From OLB16 sp964422415 (lineage in GTDB: Bacteria > Hinthialibacterota > Hinthialibacteria > OLB16): DNA of 64,000 nucleotides. The notes under the pieces are model-generated. The model was not told the origin of the DNA. It ran no database searches and saw only the letters and a program-made list of their open reading frames with translations. The translations under genes and the position numbers were made by a program. Positions 43,565-52,694 of the stretch are shown piece after piece. Position 1 is the stretch's first letter. Every line of letters begins with the position of its first letter. Where the stretch lies: NCBI GenBank assembly GCA_964422415.1, contig CAYRBI010000004.1:31406-95405 (forward strand). The letters are read 5' to 3'.

Positions 43565-44551
43565 ATGGCGAAGAAGATCAAGGTTGCGTTCATCGGCTGT
43601 GGTGGCATCCACTGGCCGCATCTGGATGGGTATCTTGCGATCCCGGACAAGGTGGAGGTGGTGGCGTGTTGTGATGTCACCAAGGCTTCGGCGGAAGCCA
43701 GCGCGGCCAAAGCGGGCGGCGCGAAGGTGTATACCGATTGGAAGAAGATGCTGGCGGAAGTTCCGGTGGATGCAGTGGATATTTGTCTGCCACACCACCT
43801 GCATCGTCCCGCCATCCTGGATGCCGCCAAACTCAAGAAACATGTCATCTGCGAGAAGCCACTGTGCCTGAACCTGAAAGAGGCGGCTGAGATTGCCGCT
43901 GCGATCAAGAAGGCCGGTGTGACCTTCATGAGCGCTCACAATCAGCTCTTCGATCCCATTGTCCAAAAGGCCAAGCAGCTGGTTGAGGAGGGTTTGATCG
44001 GCAAGGTTTTCTATATCCGCACCCAAGACTGTTTCAAACTCGAACCCTTGGCCAAGGGGGGACGCAAGGCCATGGGATGGCGCGGTAATGTCGAGACCCA
44101 GGGCGGTGGTGAGCTGATCGATACCGGGTATCACCCGAGTTATCTCCTGCTGTATCTGGCCTCCAGTCCGGCGGTCGAGGTCACCGCGATGTTGGGCAAC
44201 TACCTGGGGCAGTTGCAGGCCGAAGACACCGCTGCCGTTTCGGTGAAGTTCAAAGATGGCTCCATCGGTCAGATCATGACCTCCTGGGCCTTCCCATCTC
44301 CATCTGGAGCGCATCAGATTCACTTCATCGGCGAGCGCGGCCAGTTGTTTGGCTCTTACAAAGATCTGTACTTCCTGCCGCTCGGTTTCCAAGAGCCAGC
44401 GCACATTCACGTGGAGGGACCCAATGCCTTCCACACTGAGGTCGAGCACTTCGTGGATTGTATCAACCAGAAGAAAGATCCATTGCCGAATCTGAAGCAG
44501 GCGACCGATGTCCTCGAACTGATCCTCAAGGCCACCAAGAAGATCAAGTAA
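43565..44551 (+). CDS. Gfo/Idh/MocA family oxidoreductase
   Basis: Protein of 328 residues with the N-terminal NAD(P)-binding motif KVAFIGCGGIHWPHL, the signature HVICEKPLCLNLKEA with its Lys-Pro, and a C-terminal domain with GGGELIDTGYHPSYLLLYL carrying the expected Asp and His. Members oxidise or reduce sugars such as myo-inositol or galactose. The ATG at 43565 has AAGGAG at eight bases. It lies upstream of GH127 and probably acts on sugars released by these enzymes. Confidence 0.9.
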   Translation: MAKKIKVAFIGCGGIHWPHLDGYLAIPDKVEVVACCDVTKASAEASAAKAGGAKVYTDWKKMLAEVPVDAVDICLPHHLHRPAILDAAKLKKHVICEKPLCLNLKEAAEIAAAIKKAGVTFMSAHNQLFDPIVQKAKQLVEEGLIGKVFYIRTQDCFKLEPLAKGGRKAMGWRGNVETQGGGELIDTGYHPSYLLLYLASSPAVEVTAMLGNYLGQLQAEDTAAVSVKFKDGSIGQIMTSWAFPSPSGAHQIHFIGERGQLFGSYKDLYFLPLGFQEPAHIHVEGPNAFHTEVEHFVDCINQKKDPLPNLKQATDVLELILKATKKIK

Positions 44552-44566
44552 AGAAGTTCATTCAAG

Positions 44567-44599
44567 TGCGGCGAGCCGGATGTGTACCGGCCCGCCGCA
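44567..44599 (+). terminator. hairpin after the oxidoreductase gene
   Basis: TGCGGCGAGCCGG pairs with CCGGCCCGCCGCA with one mismatch around a seven-base loop, 16 bases after the stop. No U-run follows. The 216 bases to the next gene hold nothing else clear. Confidence 0.45.
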
Positions 44600-44767
44600 A
44601 CCTCTGGCTAATCGGCGAATCAATTCGCCACTCCATCTTTTTCTTCCCGCAGAAGGATGAAATTGATGGCACTTGCTGAAACCCCCTCTTCCGCAAAGAA
44701 AAACAACGTTATTATCCCTCCCATTGAATCCCGCTTGTCGATATTTGGATTACCCAAAGGAGAGGGC

Positions 44768-46780
44768 ATGACACCCGTAAGGTTTTTGATTTCAATGACT
44801 CTGTTCGTCATCGTAGCGTCCATGGCGGCAGCTCAAGTCCCCAGTGATGTGGCCGCTCAATCTATAAAAGGATGTTCTGGACCCCAGATCATGAGTGCCT
44901 CAATGCCAACCAAACTCACACCTTGCGCTTTCAATCCGCTCCCGTTGGGGAGTATTCATCCCGATGGATGGCTCACCCGGCAGCTGCGCCTTCAGGCCGA
45001 TGGACTCAGTGGCCATCTGGATGAATTCTGGCCGGATATCCAGAACAGTGGCTGGATCGGTGGTGATAAAGAAGGGTGGGAGCGCGCCCCTTACTGGCTG
45101 GATGGATTGGTCCCCCTTGCTTATCTCCTTGATGACGCGGATCTCAAGGCCAAGGTGGTCAAGTGGATGGATTTCATCCTGACCCATCCCTATGAGGATG
45201 GCTGGCTGGGACCGAACTGGGAGATGGGAAAACGCAAGGCTGAACCCGCGAAGTATGACCCCTGGCCGACTTTCCCCCTCCTCAAGGCGATGGCGCAATA
45301 CCAGGAAGCCACTGGCGATGAACGGGTAATACCCGTCATGCAGAACCACCTGCGCCGTCTCGGCCAGTTTCTAGATGAGACGCACCTCTTCGTCTGGGGT
45401 TACTATCGTTGGATGGACCTGAACCTGGTCATCTTCTGGCTCTATGACAAAACCCAGGATCCCACGCTTCTCCAACTGGCGGCGAAAGTCCAGTGCCAGG
45501 GTTTTGATTGGACCCGGCATTTCATCAACCTCAAGTACAAGGACAAGATCACCAAGGAGATCAAGACCCTAGAGACTCATGGCGTTAACCATGGCATGGG
45601 GCTCAAGCAGCCAGCGGTCACCTTCCGTCTGACCGGTAATGAAGCGGACCGTCAGGCCGCACTTTCGATCTGGCATCCTTTGGACCAGTTTCATGGCCAG
45701 GTGACCGGCATCTTTACTTGTGATGAGCATCTGGCGGGCAAGAATCCTTCGCAGGGAACTGAGTTGTGCACTGTGGTCGAGTCGATGTTCTCGCTGGAAC
45801 AGCTCATCGCCACCTTTGGTCTGGCCACATTAGGCGACCGGTTGGAAAGTTTGGCCTTCAATGCCCTACCTGCTACCTTCAAGAAGGACATGTGGGCCCA
45901 TCAGTATGTCCAACAGGCCAACCAGGTTCTCTGCCGGATCTCCGAGGACCGGATATATGTGGACAACGGCCCCGACGCCAACCTCTTTGGCCTTGAACCC
46001 AACTATGGTTGTTGCACCGCCAATATGCACCAAGGCTGGCCGAAGTATGCTTCGCATCTGTGGATGGCGGCGCCCGAGGGGGGCTTGGCGGCCATCTCCT
46101 ATGCTCCTTGTCAGATTGACACGCAGGTGAATGGCATACCGGTCCATGTGGCGGTCAGCACTGAGTATCCCTTCGAGGAACGGATCCACATCACGGTCAA
46201 GGCGGAGGGAACCTTCCCCCTCCTGTTGCGGATTCCCACCTGGGCCGAAGGAGCGACGGTCGTGTCGGGATACATGAATCAGGCAGCTCAACCTGGCGAG
46301 TTCCACCGGATCGAGCGTGAATGGAAGGGAACCACGAATATCTTTCTCAACCTTCCCATGAAGCCCCGGGTCGAACGCCGTTTCAACAACAGCGCTGCGA
46401 TCATTCGTGGCCCGCTTGTCTTCTCCATGCCCGTCGAGGATTTCTGGAAACAGGTGAAGGGCGAGGCGCCTCACGCGGATTGGGAGGTCTACCCTCTGGG
46501 CAACTGGAATTATGCACTCGCTTTAGGTGGGCCTTGCCCGGAGGCCTCGATCCAATTCAGAAAACGTCCCATGGGGGCGTCTCCATTCACCCCGGACGGT
46601 TCTCCCATCGTTGGACAAGTAAAAGGCCGCCGGTTACCGGAGTGGGTGATCGAACACAATGCCGCCGCGCCTCCTCCGCAGAGCCCGGTGAAGTCGGAAA
46701 TGCCCATGGAGGAACTGCCACTTATCCCCTACGGAGCGACCATCCTGAGGGTCAGTGAGTTTCCAGTCTTGGTGGATTGA
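44768..46780 (+). CDS. beta-L-arabinofuranosidase, GH127 (DUF1680)
   Basis: Protein of 670 residues with signal peptide (MTPVRFLISMTLFVIVASMAAA). The zinc and catalytic residues of GH127 are all seen: Glu332 and Cys334 in GTELCTVVESM, and the Cys415-Cys416 pair in NYGCCTANMHQGWPKY (nucleophile Cys416). It releases L-arabinofuranose from plant glycoproteins or pectin-like chains, outside the cytoplasm. AAAGGAGAGGGC lies directly before the ATG at 44768; the open frame begins 37 codons earlier without a ribosome site. It is followed after 13 bases by a DUF6807 gene. Confidence 0.93.
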   Translation: MTPVRFLISMTLFVIVASMAAAQVPSDVAAQSIKGCSGPQIMSASMPTKLTPCAFNPLPLGSIHPDGWLTRQLRLQADGLSGHLDEFWPDIQNSGWIGGDKEGWERAPYWLDGLVPLAYLLDDADLKAKVVKWMDFILTHPYEDGWLGPNWEMGKRKAEPAKYDPWPTFPLLKAMAQYQEATGDERVIPVMQNHLRRLGQFLDETHLFVWGYYRWMDLNLVIFWLYDKTQDPTLLQLAAKVQCQGFDWTRHFINLKYKDKITKEIKTLETHGVNHGMGLKQPAVTFRLTGNEADRQAALSIWHPLDQFHGQVTGIFTCDEHLAGKNPSQGTELCTVVESMFSLEQLIATFGLATLGDRLESLAFNALPATFKKDMWAHQYVQQANQVLCRISEDRIYVDNGPDANLFGLEPNYGCCTANMHQGWPKYASHLWMAAPEGGLAAISYAPCQIDTQVNGIPVHVAVSTEYPFEERIHITVKAEGTFPLLLRIPTWAEGATVVSGYMNQAAQPGEFHRIEREWKGTTNIFLNLPMKPRVERRFNNSAAIIRGPLVFSMPVEDFWKQVKGEAPHADWEVYPLGNWNYALALGGPCPEASIQFRKRPMGASPFTPDGSPIVGQVKGRRLPEWVIEHNAAAPPPQSPVKSEMPMEELPLIPYGATILRVSEFPVLVD

Positions 46781-46793
46781 AAGAGAGATTCCC

Positions 46794-47687
46794 ATGAACC
46801 ATGAATCCCCCTATAGCTTCCTCTACAAGGCCGGGCAGGACCTGATGCTCTTATCGGGGCCGAACCCGTTGTGGCGCTTTCACATTGCCACCGACCACCG
46901 GAAGCCTTACTTCCATCCGGTTCACACCACCAGTGGGATCCAACTCACCTGTTTTGAACCATGGGATCACATTTGGCACCGGGGACTCTGGTTTTCATGG
47001 CATACCATCAACGGAGTCAATTACTGGGAGGAATCCGAGGATGGAACCGGGGATGGAATCACCGAGTTCGTGGGTCCAGAGGAAGTGGTCTTTTATAAAG
47101 ACAGTGTAACGATCACGGTTCCTTTCCAATACAGTTCTCCCGACCGGGATGTGGTCTTGGTGGAGGACCGTGAGATTACCATCGAGGCCCCGGATGCCGA
47201 GGGAGACTACCGCATGGATTGGCTGCTCACCTTTACCGCGCAGGAGGATGTGACTTTCGACCGTGTGCCGGTCACCGAGAAGACTCCGTGGGGAGGGTAT
47301 GGCGGCCTGTCCTGGCGGAGTGCCCGGTCCATGGGGGGAATGAGCCTGCTCAACAGCGATGGAAAAACTGGAGAGGAGACACAACACCAACGCGCCAAGT
47401 GGGTTGACCTCTCCGGTTCATCCGATGGAGGCCGGAACCTCAAGGGAGGCATGACCTTCATGGATCATCCTAGCAATCCACGTTATCCCAGCTTCTGGAA
47501 GACCTTCGCAAATGATGGGTTTGGATACATCAATCCGGCCTTTGTGATGATGGAGCCATTCTCCTTGGAGGAGGGTGAGTCATTGAACCTGTTCTACCGG
47601 GTGTTTATCCACAATGAGGTCTTATCTCAAGAACAGATTGAGAAGGAATACCAACGGTTTGCCAGAATCCCGGTGGCAATCGAGTAG
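46794..47687 (+). CDS. DUF6807 (PmoA-like) protein
   Basis: Protein of 297 residues with the DUF6807 pattern: RFHIATDHRKPYFHPVHT, DHIWHRGLWFSWHTINGVNYWEE and TFMDHPSNPRYPSFW. These His-rich segments form the presumed active site. The proteins lie in glycosidase clusters of Planctomycetes and Bacteroidetes; their function is unknown and the old label methane oxygenase PmoA is misleading. The ATG at 46794 follows AGAGAG; no signal peptide. It overlaps nothing and is 12 bases before the next gene. Confidence 0.85.
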   Translation: MNHESPYSFLYKAGQDLMLLSGPNPLWRFHIATDHRKPYFHPVHTTSGIQLTCFEPWDHIWHRGLWFSWHTINGVNYWEESEDGTGDGITEFVGPEEVVFYKDSVTITVPFQYSSPDRDVVLVEDREITIEAPDAEGDYRMDWLLTFTAQEDVTFDRVPVTEKTPWGGYGGLSWRSARSMGGMSLLNSDGKTGEETQHQRAKWVDLSGSSDGGRNLKGGMTFMDHPSNPRYPSFWKTFANDGFGYINPAFVMMEPFSLEEGESLNLFYRVFIHNEVLSQEQIEKEYQRFARIPVAIE

Positions 47688-47699
47688 CTCCGGCACACC

Positions 47700-48482
47700 G
47701 TGAACGCTGTCCATCTTGTCCGTACTGTTTTTCAATCAAGTCAGGTTCCGTCTGCCTTTGAGGGCTACCGGATTGCTCTGGTGGGGAACCTATATGCTTC
47801 TCCCGGAAATCTGTGCAAGGTTCAGGAATTGCTCTCCAATGAGAGGCCTGACATCCTGGCTATTGGTGGGAATGTGAAGCCAACCCATGCGGCTCCCAAC
47901 GTACCATCCCATGCCGTGCTGGAAGAATTCCTCCGGCCACTCCAGTTCCCCGATGGTATCCTCGCGGTGCGGGGGTACCATGACCGTAAGCATTTCTGGG
48001 AGGAACTACCCTCTACTAGCCCCATCCGGCTGCTTTCCAACTCAGCGTACACTCTCCATCGGGAGGGAGATTCGCTTGTTTTTCTGGGTCTACAAACCGC
48101 CCATGCCAGCCATTTGGACCGTGGCCAGAACCAACTCCGCGCCAGTCTCTCCAAGATTCCCAAGGAGGGGATGCGGATCTTGCTGGGACAGTCGGGAGAC
48201 CTCTTGCGTATCGCTCAAGGGTATCCTCTCGATTTGATCATCGCGGTGGACAACCTCCATTATGGTATCCGGATGCCTGGTGTCGGGGTCTTCCGGCGCG
48301 ATAGCAAGGTTACCCTGGCCTGGGCACAAGGGTGGATCAAAGAGGGGGGGATCTCACTCTATCTCTCTCCCGGTGTGGGGACTTACTACCACCCCTTCCG
48401 GTTTCTGCTCAAAAGAGAGGTGACTCTCATCACCTTGCGGACGGCTTCCATCGAGAAGGATTCAGGAATCCAGAAGTCTTGA
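47700..48482 (+). CDS. metallophosphoesterase-like protein lacking metal ligands
   Basis: Protein of 260 residues with the fold pattern of YaeI-type phosphoesterases, but every metal-ligand motif is changed: VGNLYASP (29-35) instead of DLHL-like, IGGNVKP (55-61) instead of GGDLVD, VRGYHD (90-95) instead of GNHD, GQSGDLLR instead of SHxPD, and VDNLHYGIRMP instead of GHTHGGQ. It should therefore be inactive as a phosphoesterase and may act as a binding or scaffold protein. The start is GTG at 47700. Its stop overlaps the -35 box of the cysC promoter. Confidence 0.65.
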   Translation: MNAVHLVRTVFQSSQVPSAFEGYRIALVGNLYASPGNLCKVQELLSNERPDILAIGGNVKPTHAAPNVPSHAVLEEFLRPLQFPDGILAVRGYHDRKHFWEELPSTSPIRLLSNSAYTLHREGDSLVFLGLQTAHASHLDRGQNQLRASLSKIPKEGMRILLGQSGDLLRIAQGYPLDLIIAVDNLHYGIRMPGVGVFRRDSKVTLAWAQGWIKEGGISLYLSPGVGTYYHPFRFLLKREVTLITLRTASIEKDSGIQKS

Positions 48483-48507
48483 CGGGCACACTCCCGGGAA
48501 TTATAGA
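48479..48507 (+). promoter_or_regulatory. sigma70-type promoter of the cysC-sat operon
   Basis: TTGACG (48479-48484) and TATAGA (48502-48507) are 17 bases apart. The -35 box overlaps the stop codon of the preceding gene. Confidence 0.6.
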
Positions 48508-48540
48508 ACACATACTCGATCATATTTGTAAGGAATTACT

Positions 48541-48786
48541 TTGAGGATCACACTGCGAAGGGATTGTGCCATTCTCGCGATGACGAGTATGGCGGGCAAT
48601 CCCTCCCCCGATGGATGCACCCGTGTGGAGGGCATCTCTGAACAGCACCCGGTCCCGGATGCGTTTCTTCTCCAGATTTTCCAAATGCTGACACGAAGTG
48701 GATTATTCCGTCTGAGTGTGGGAGTCATGCAATGGCTGACCACTCCAGGATGCAAGGAATTGTTGAAAGACAACAGGAGGCAGTGA
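48541..48786 (+). CDS. possible small protein in the cysC leader
   Basis: An 81-residue frame with a TTG start, AAGGA six bases before it, downstream of a good promoter and ending three bases before cysC. It contains no family signature. It fills most of the 307-base space between 48482 and 48790, where nothing else was seen. The coding character is doubtful: an unusual start and low-complexity middle (NPSPDGCTRVEG). Confidence 0.25.
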   Translation: MRITLRRDCAILAMTSMAGNPSPDGCTRVEGISEQHPVPDAFLLQIFQMLTRSGLFRLSVGVMQWLTTPGCKELLKDNRRQ

Positions 48787-48789
48787 GGG

Positions 48790-49347
48790 ATGAGTGTTCG
48801 TAAGGGGTATACTGTCTGGTTCACCGGATTGTCCGGCGCGGGAAAGTCATCTATCAGCCAGGAACTGGTCCGTCAGCTCAAGGCCCGTGGGATTCCCAAT
48901 ATCGAAGTGCTGGATGGGGATGTAGTGCGTGAGAATCTGAGCAAGGGACTGGGATTCAGCAAGGTGGACCGCGACATCAACATTAAACGGATCGCCTTTG
49001 TATGCCACCTGCTTACGCGTAATGGGGTTCCGACTATCGCGGCAGCCATCTCACCTTACCGTGAGATCCGTGATTATGCCCGGAATCTGATTGGCAACTT
49101 CATCGAAGTTTTTGTGGATGCTCCGCTAGAGGTCTGTATCGAGCGGGATGTAAAGGGTTTGTATAAGAAGGCACTGGCCGGCGAGATCAAGGAGTTCACC
49201 GGAGTCTCCGATCCCTATGAACCACCTCTTCACCCCGAGGTGGTGTGTCACACCCATGAGGAGACAGTCGAGGAGAGCGCCAGCAAAATAGTGGAATATC
49301 TCGAGCACGCGGGTTATCTCAAACCCACCCCAGTGGCGGTAGCTTAA
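48790..49347 (+). CDS. cysC: adenylylsulfate kinase
   Basis: Protein of 185 residues with Walker A GLSGAGKS (13-20), EVLDGDVVRENLSKGLGF and AAISPYREIRDYAR, the phosphoserine site of the family. It phosphorylates APS to PAPS. It is followed by sat, so this pair converts sulfate to PAPS without CysN or CysD. No PAPS reductase is seen here; the PAPS may serve sulfation or a reductase elsewhere. Confidence 0.93.
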   Translation: MSVRKGYTVWFTGLSGAGKSSISQELVRQLKARGIPNIEVLDGDVVRENLSKGLGFSKVDRDINIKRIAFVCHLLTRNGVPTIAAAISPYREIRDYARNLIGNFIEVFVDAPLEVCIERDVKGLYKKALAGEIKEFTGVSDPYEPPLHPEVVCHTHEETVEESASKIVEYLEHAGYLKPTPVAVA

Positions 49348-49424
49348 CTGTCCTTTAATTGAGTGTAGACCTTGAAGGCCCGGAGCATGTGCTTACGGGA
49401 CCGGACGGAAGGGAAGCAAAGCGC

Positions 49425-50600
49425 ATGTCTCAAGGAATTACCCCCCATGGGGGGACATTGGTGAACCGCCTGGCCTCAGGCAAGGATCTGGATCGTCTGA
49501 GGGACCTGGCCCCCCGGCTCAAAGCCATCTCTGTCAACGAACGCGTGGAAGCTGACATTGAGATGATTGCCAATGGAGGCTTCAGTCCTCTGACCGGTTT
49601 CATGGGCAAGGATGACTACCTTCAGGTGGTGGATAATAAACGCCTGGCTAATGGTCTCCCCTGGACCATCCCGATCACACTGGCCAGTAGCTTGGAGATC
49701 GCGGAGACGATTCAACTCGATGAACAGGTAGTTCTAACCAGTGCGAATGGTGACCGTTTAGCGGTCCTAACAGTGATGGAGAAGTATCAACCCGACAAAA
49801 CCCGTGAGGCCCAATTGGTGTATGGCACCGATGAGGAAGCCCATCCAGGTGTGAAGGCCCTCTATGAGGCGGGGGAAGTGCTCCTCGCTGGGCCAATTGA
49901 GGTCCTCCAGATCCCACACCATGAGGACTTTCTCTCTTACCGTCAGACTCCGGCGGAATTACGCGCCCATTTCCATGAGAAGGGATGGCGGCGGATTGTC
50001 GGCTTCCAGACTCGCAACCCGATTCACCGCGCCCATGAATACATCACTAAATGCGCGCTGGAGATCACTGATGGATTGCTCATTCACCCCCTGGTAGGCG
50101 CTACCAAGAGCGATGACATCCCCGCCGATGTCCGTATGAAGTGCTATGAAGTTCTCATGGAGAATTACTATCCCAAGGACCGGACGGTGTTGGCTGTCTT
50201 CCCCGCCGCCATGCGTTACGCCGGTCCGCGCGAGGCCATTCTCCACGCCATTGCACGGAAGAACTATGGCTGTACACACTTTATCGTGGGGAGAGACCAC
50301 GCGGGGGTTGGGAAATACTATGGCACATTTGATGCCCACTATATCTTCGATGAGTTCGAGCCCTCGGAGATGGGTATCACCCCGCTCTTCTTCGATCACA
50401 CTTTTTACTGCAAGCGTTCGGGGGGTATGGCTTCTTTCAAGACCAGTCCCAGCACGGAACCCGATGAAAGGGTGATTCTCTCAGGCACCGCAGTCCGCGA
50501 GATGCTCAACAAGGGACAAGTTCCACCCATTGAGTTCACCCGTCCCGAGGTCGCCAAGATCCTCATCGAGGCATTCAAGATTCCCAACTATACGATCTGA
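49425..50600 (+). CDS. sat: sulfate adenylyltransferase
   Basis: Protein of 391 residues of the homomeric ATP sulfurylase family with PUA-like N-terminal domain (ANGGFSPLTGFMGKDDY), the nucleotide-binding motif QTRNPIHRAHE and GRDHAGVG. It makes APS from ATP and sulfate. The ATG at 49425 begins the canonical HGGTLVNRL start and follows GGAAGGGAAG; a TTG at 49359 would add 22 unlike residues. It lies 77 bases after cysC and ends before a large inverted repeat. Confidence 0.95.
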   Translation: MSQGITPHGGTLVNRLASGKDLDRLRDLAPRLKAISVNERVEADIEMIANGGFSPLTGFMGKDDYLQVVDNKRLANGLPWTIPITLASSLEIAETIQLDEQVVLTSANGDRLAVLTVMEKYQPDKTREAQLVYGTDEEAHPGVKALYEAGEVLLAGPIEVLQIPHHEDFLSYRQTPAELRAHFHEKGWRRIVGFQTRNPIHRAHEYITKCALEITDGLLIHPLVGATKSDDIPADVRMKCYEVLMENYYPKDRTVLAVFPAAMRYAGPREAILHAIARKNYGCTHFIVGRDHAGVGKYYGTFDAHYIFDEFEPSEMGITPLFFDHTFYCKRSGGMASFKTSPSTEPDERVILSGTAVREMLNKGQVPPIEFTRPEVAKILIEAFKIPNYTI

Positions 50601-50610
50601 GAGAACTGAT

Positions 50611-50719
50611 CCCCCCACCCTAACCCTCCCCCACAAGTGGGGAGGGAGTTGTTCGTTGTTCACGCTTTAGCGTGTGTGTGCCCCCTCCCCACTTGTGGGG
50701 AGGGTTGGGGTGGGGGGGA
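50611..50719. repeat. 35-bp inverted repeat with nested hairpin family B
   Basis: A C-rich arm at 50611-50646 pairs with a G-rich arm at 50683-50719 (about 35 bases with small gaps). The core CCTCCCCACTTGTGGGG is common in dispersed bacterial repeats. The loop contains CACGCT-TT-AGCGTG (50661-50674), the hairpin of family B. It separates the convergent sat and prepilin genes and can act as a terminator for both. Confidence 0.75.
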
Positions 50720-50750
50720 ATGAACGCGTTCGCTTTGTGGAAAAAAGCCT

Positions 50751-51503
50751 CTACGGATTCACCGCGCCAGAGGTTGACCGATAGTACAGCGATCCCACAC
50801 TCTTGGTTCCATTGGTTGGATTGAAGGGGATCGACATGCGCACTGATCCACCATACACGCTGTTCTCCACTCCCGGACCAAAGCCAGAGAAAACGAATTC
50901 ATCCATCTTAAGGGGCCGTAGCATGCCGGGTGTGTACACCGGAGGGTAAGGGAAAGAGGATGCATTCCAGTCCCCATTGCCTTTGATGCCGTTGTAACGG
51001 ATACCCGAATCCCGGTCGACATACAGGTAGGTCCGGTTTCCGGGCAGGTTGATCTGCTCATCATGGCCTGTATTCCCAGTGGTGTTGGGACCTGGCGCGG
51101 GAGCAAGGATGTCATCTGGGATTTTCTTGAGGTACTGGACTGGCGAGGTGAGAGGATACAGCACACAAGACATGGAACGTCCCGTGGGGTGTACGGGCGA
51201 ACACCGTGGGTTAATGCTCCCTACATTATTGAACTTGGTTTTCACCCGGTTCATTCCATCGACGGTCTCCGCGTCCCAGAAGTCGACCAACAGGACTCCA
51301 CGCTCCGACCGGAAAGCCTCCACCGCGCTGGTCAGGGAACGCATTTCACTGTAGGACTTGGCGGTTTTGGCGCGGGTTTGGGCTTCGATGAAGTTGGGTA
51401 AAGCGATGGAAATAAGAATTAGGATGATTGCGATCACGATGAGCAGCTCGATCAACGTGAACCCATGTAAGGCGAGTAAACTACAGTTTGGCTTTCTCAG
51501 CAT
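50751..51503 (-). CDS. prepilin-type (type IV pilin/type II secretion) pseudopilin
   Basis: Protein of 250 residues starting with a short leader cut between Gly14 and Phe15: HGFTLIELLIVIAIILILI. Glu at +5 is present. The rest is a beta-rich pilin domain in which ALPNFIEAQTRAKTAKSYSEMRSL is typical of prepilins of Hydrogenedentota, Sumerlaeota and related phyla. No other pilus or secretion gene is adjacent. The middle has many Gly/Asn/Pro residues, as in secreted surface proteins. Confidence 0.88.
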   Translation of the reverse strand: MLRKPNCSLLALHGFTLIELLIVIAIILILISIALPNFIEAQTRAKTAKSYSEMRSLTSAVEAFRSERGVLLVDFWDAETVDGMNRVKTKFNNVGSINPRCSPVHPTGRSMSCVLYPLTSPVQYLKKIPDDILAPAPGPNTTGNTGHDEQINLPGNRTYLYVDRDSGIRYNGIKGNGDWNASSFPYPPVYTPGMLRPLKMDEFVFSGFGPGVENSVYGGSVRMSIPFNPTNGTKSVGSLYYRSTSGAVNP

Positions 51504-51751
51504 TAACCACCTCCTCCTCTCTCCCGCGCGGACCAGACAGCCGGTGGAGAGAGGTATATTCAGTGATGCTCTTGAACCATGCTACTACTATACCAGAAGA
51601 AAGGAGTAAAAAAGTATACCAATACTCCGCCAGTTTTTCATTTGCCTTCTCCAGCGGACGGAATCCCGCTATCATACCCCGTTTTTGACCCGCCGCTCCT
51701 GTCCATGGGGGGTGTGGGCTCACTCAACCGAATCACTTGCAGGAGATTATC

Positions 51752-52681
51752 ATGGCCAAAGCAACAAGACTGGCCTTCGGCGAAGCTCTCGCCGAGGTCG
51801 GTGAAACCAACCCGAATGTGGTTGCCTTTGACGCGGACCTGGCGAAATCGACCATGTCGGTCCTCTTCGCCAAGAAGTTCCCCGACCGCTTTTTTGAGAT
51901 GGGGATTCAGGAAGCCAATATGATTGGCGCGGCGGCGGGAATGGCTTTGTCGGGCAAGATCCCGTTCATTTGCAGCTTCGCCTGCTTCATCACGGGACGT
52001 TATGACACGATCCGTATGTCCGTGGCGTATTCCCGCGCGGGAGTAAAAATTGTGGGAACACATGCTGGGATCGGCATTGGCGAGGATGGTAACAGCCAGA
52101 TGGGGCTGGAGGATGTGGGCCTGATGCGCGGCCTACCCAACATGATGGTTTTACAGCCCGCCGATGAACTCGAAACCAAGCAAATGATCAAGTACTTGGC
52201 CAATGAGTACAGCGGCCCGGCGTATATCCGCTTAACACGCCAGACACTCGCCGATGTCAGCCCGCAGGGTTACCAGTTCCAGCCCGGCAAGAGCGTGATC
52301 TTGCGGGATGGCAAGGATGTGACCTGCTTCGCCTCGGGTGGGACTGTCCAGGGCGCCATGCAGGCCGCGGAGAAGCTCGCGGCCGAGGGCATCAGTGTCC
52401 GTGTCGTGAATCTCTCCAGCATCAAACCGATCGATGTGGATATGGTGATCAAGTGCGCCAAAGAGACCAAGAAGATCTTCACCGTCGAGGATCACAACGT
52501 GATCGGTGGAATTGGGAGCGCGGTATGCGAGGCTATCGCGGAGAACTGCCCAGCATTGGTCAAGCGTTGGGGCCTGTTGGACCGCTTCGGTGAGTCTGGA
52601 AGTCCCGAGGGGCTATACGCGAAGTACGAGCTGGATGGGGACGGGATTGCCCGGCGCCTAAAAGAATTCGTCAAAGGTTGA
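51752..52681 (+). CDS. transketolase C-terminal (pyrimidine and TK-C) subunit
   Basis: Protein of 309 residues, the second half of a split transketolase. It contains the pyrimidine-binding domain with RFFEMGIQEANMIGAAAGMA (catalytic Glu) and SYSRAGVKIVGTHAGIGIGEDG, and the C-terminal domain from about 190. The thiamine-pyrophosphate half (TktN) is needed for activity and is not adjacent. The family is also used in DXS-like reactions. The ATG at 51752 has AGGAG at seven bases. It is followed by a hairpin terminator. Confidence 0.9.
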   Translation: MAKATRLAFGEALAEVGETNPNVVAFDADLAKSTMSVLFAKKFPDRFFEMGIQEANMIGAAAGMALSGKIPFICSFACFITGRYDTIRMSVAYSRAGVKIVGTHAGIGIGEDGNSQMGLEDVGLMRGLPNMMVLQPADELETKQMIKYLANEYSGPAYIRLTRQTLADVSPQGYQFQPGKSVILRDGKDVTCFASGGTVQGAMQAAEKLAAEGISVRVVNLSSIKPIDVDMVIKCAKETKKIFTVEDHNVIGGIGSAVCEAIAENCPALVKRWGLLDRFGESGSPEGLYAKYELDGDGIARRLKEFVKG

Positions 52682-52694
52682 TTGATTTTGGGGT

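Noticed and set aside
43433..44449. 338-codon frame antisense to the Gfo/Idh gene.
   Set aside because: Gfo/Idh motifs on the + strand are unambiguous.
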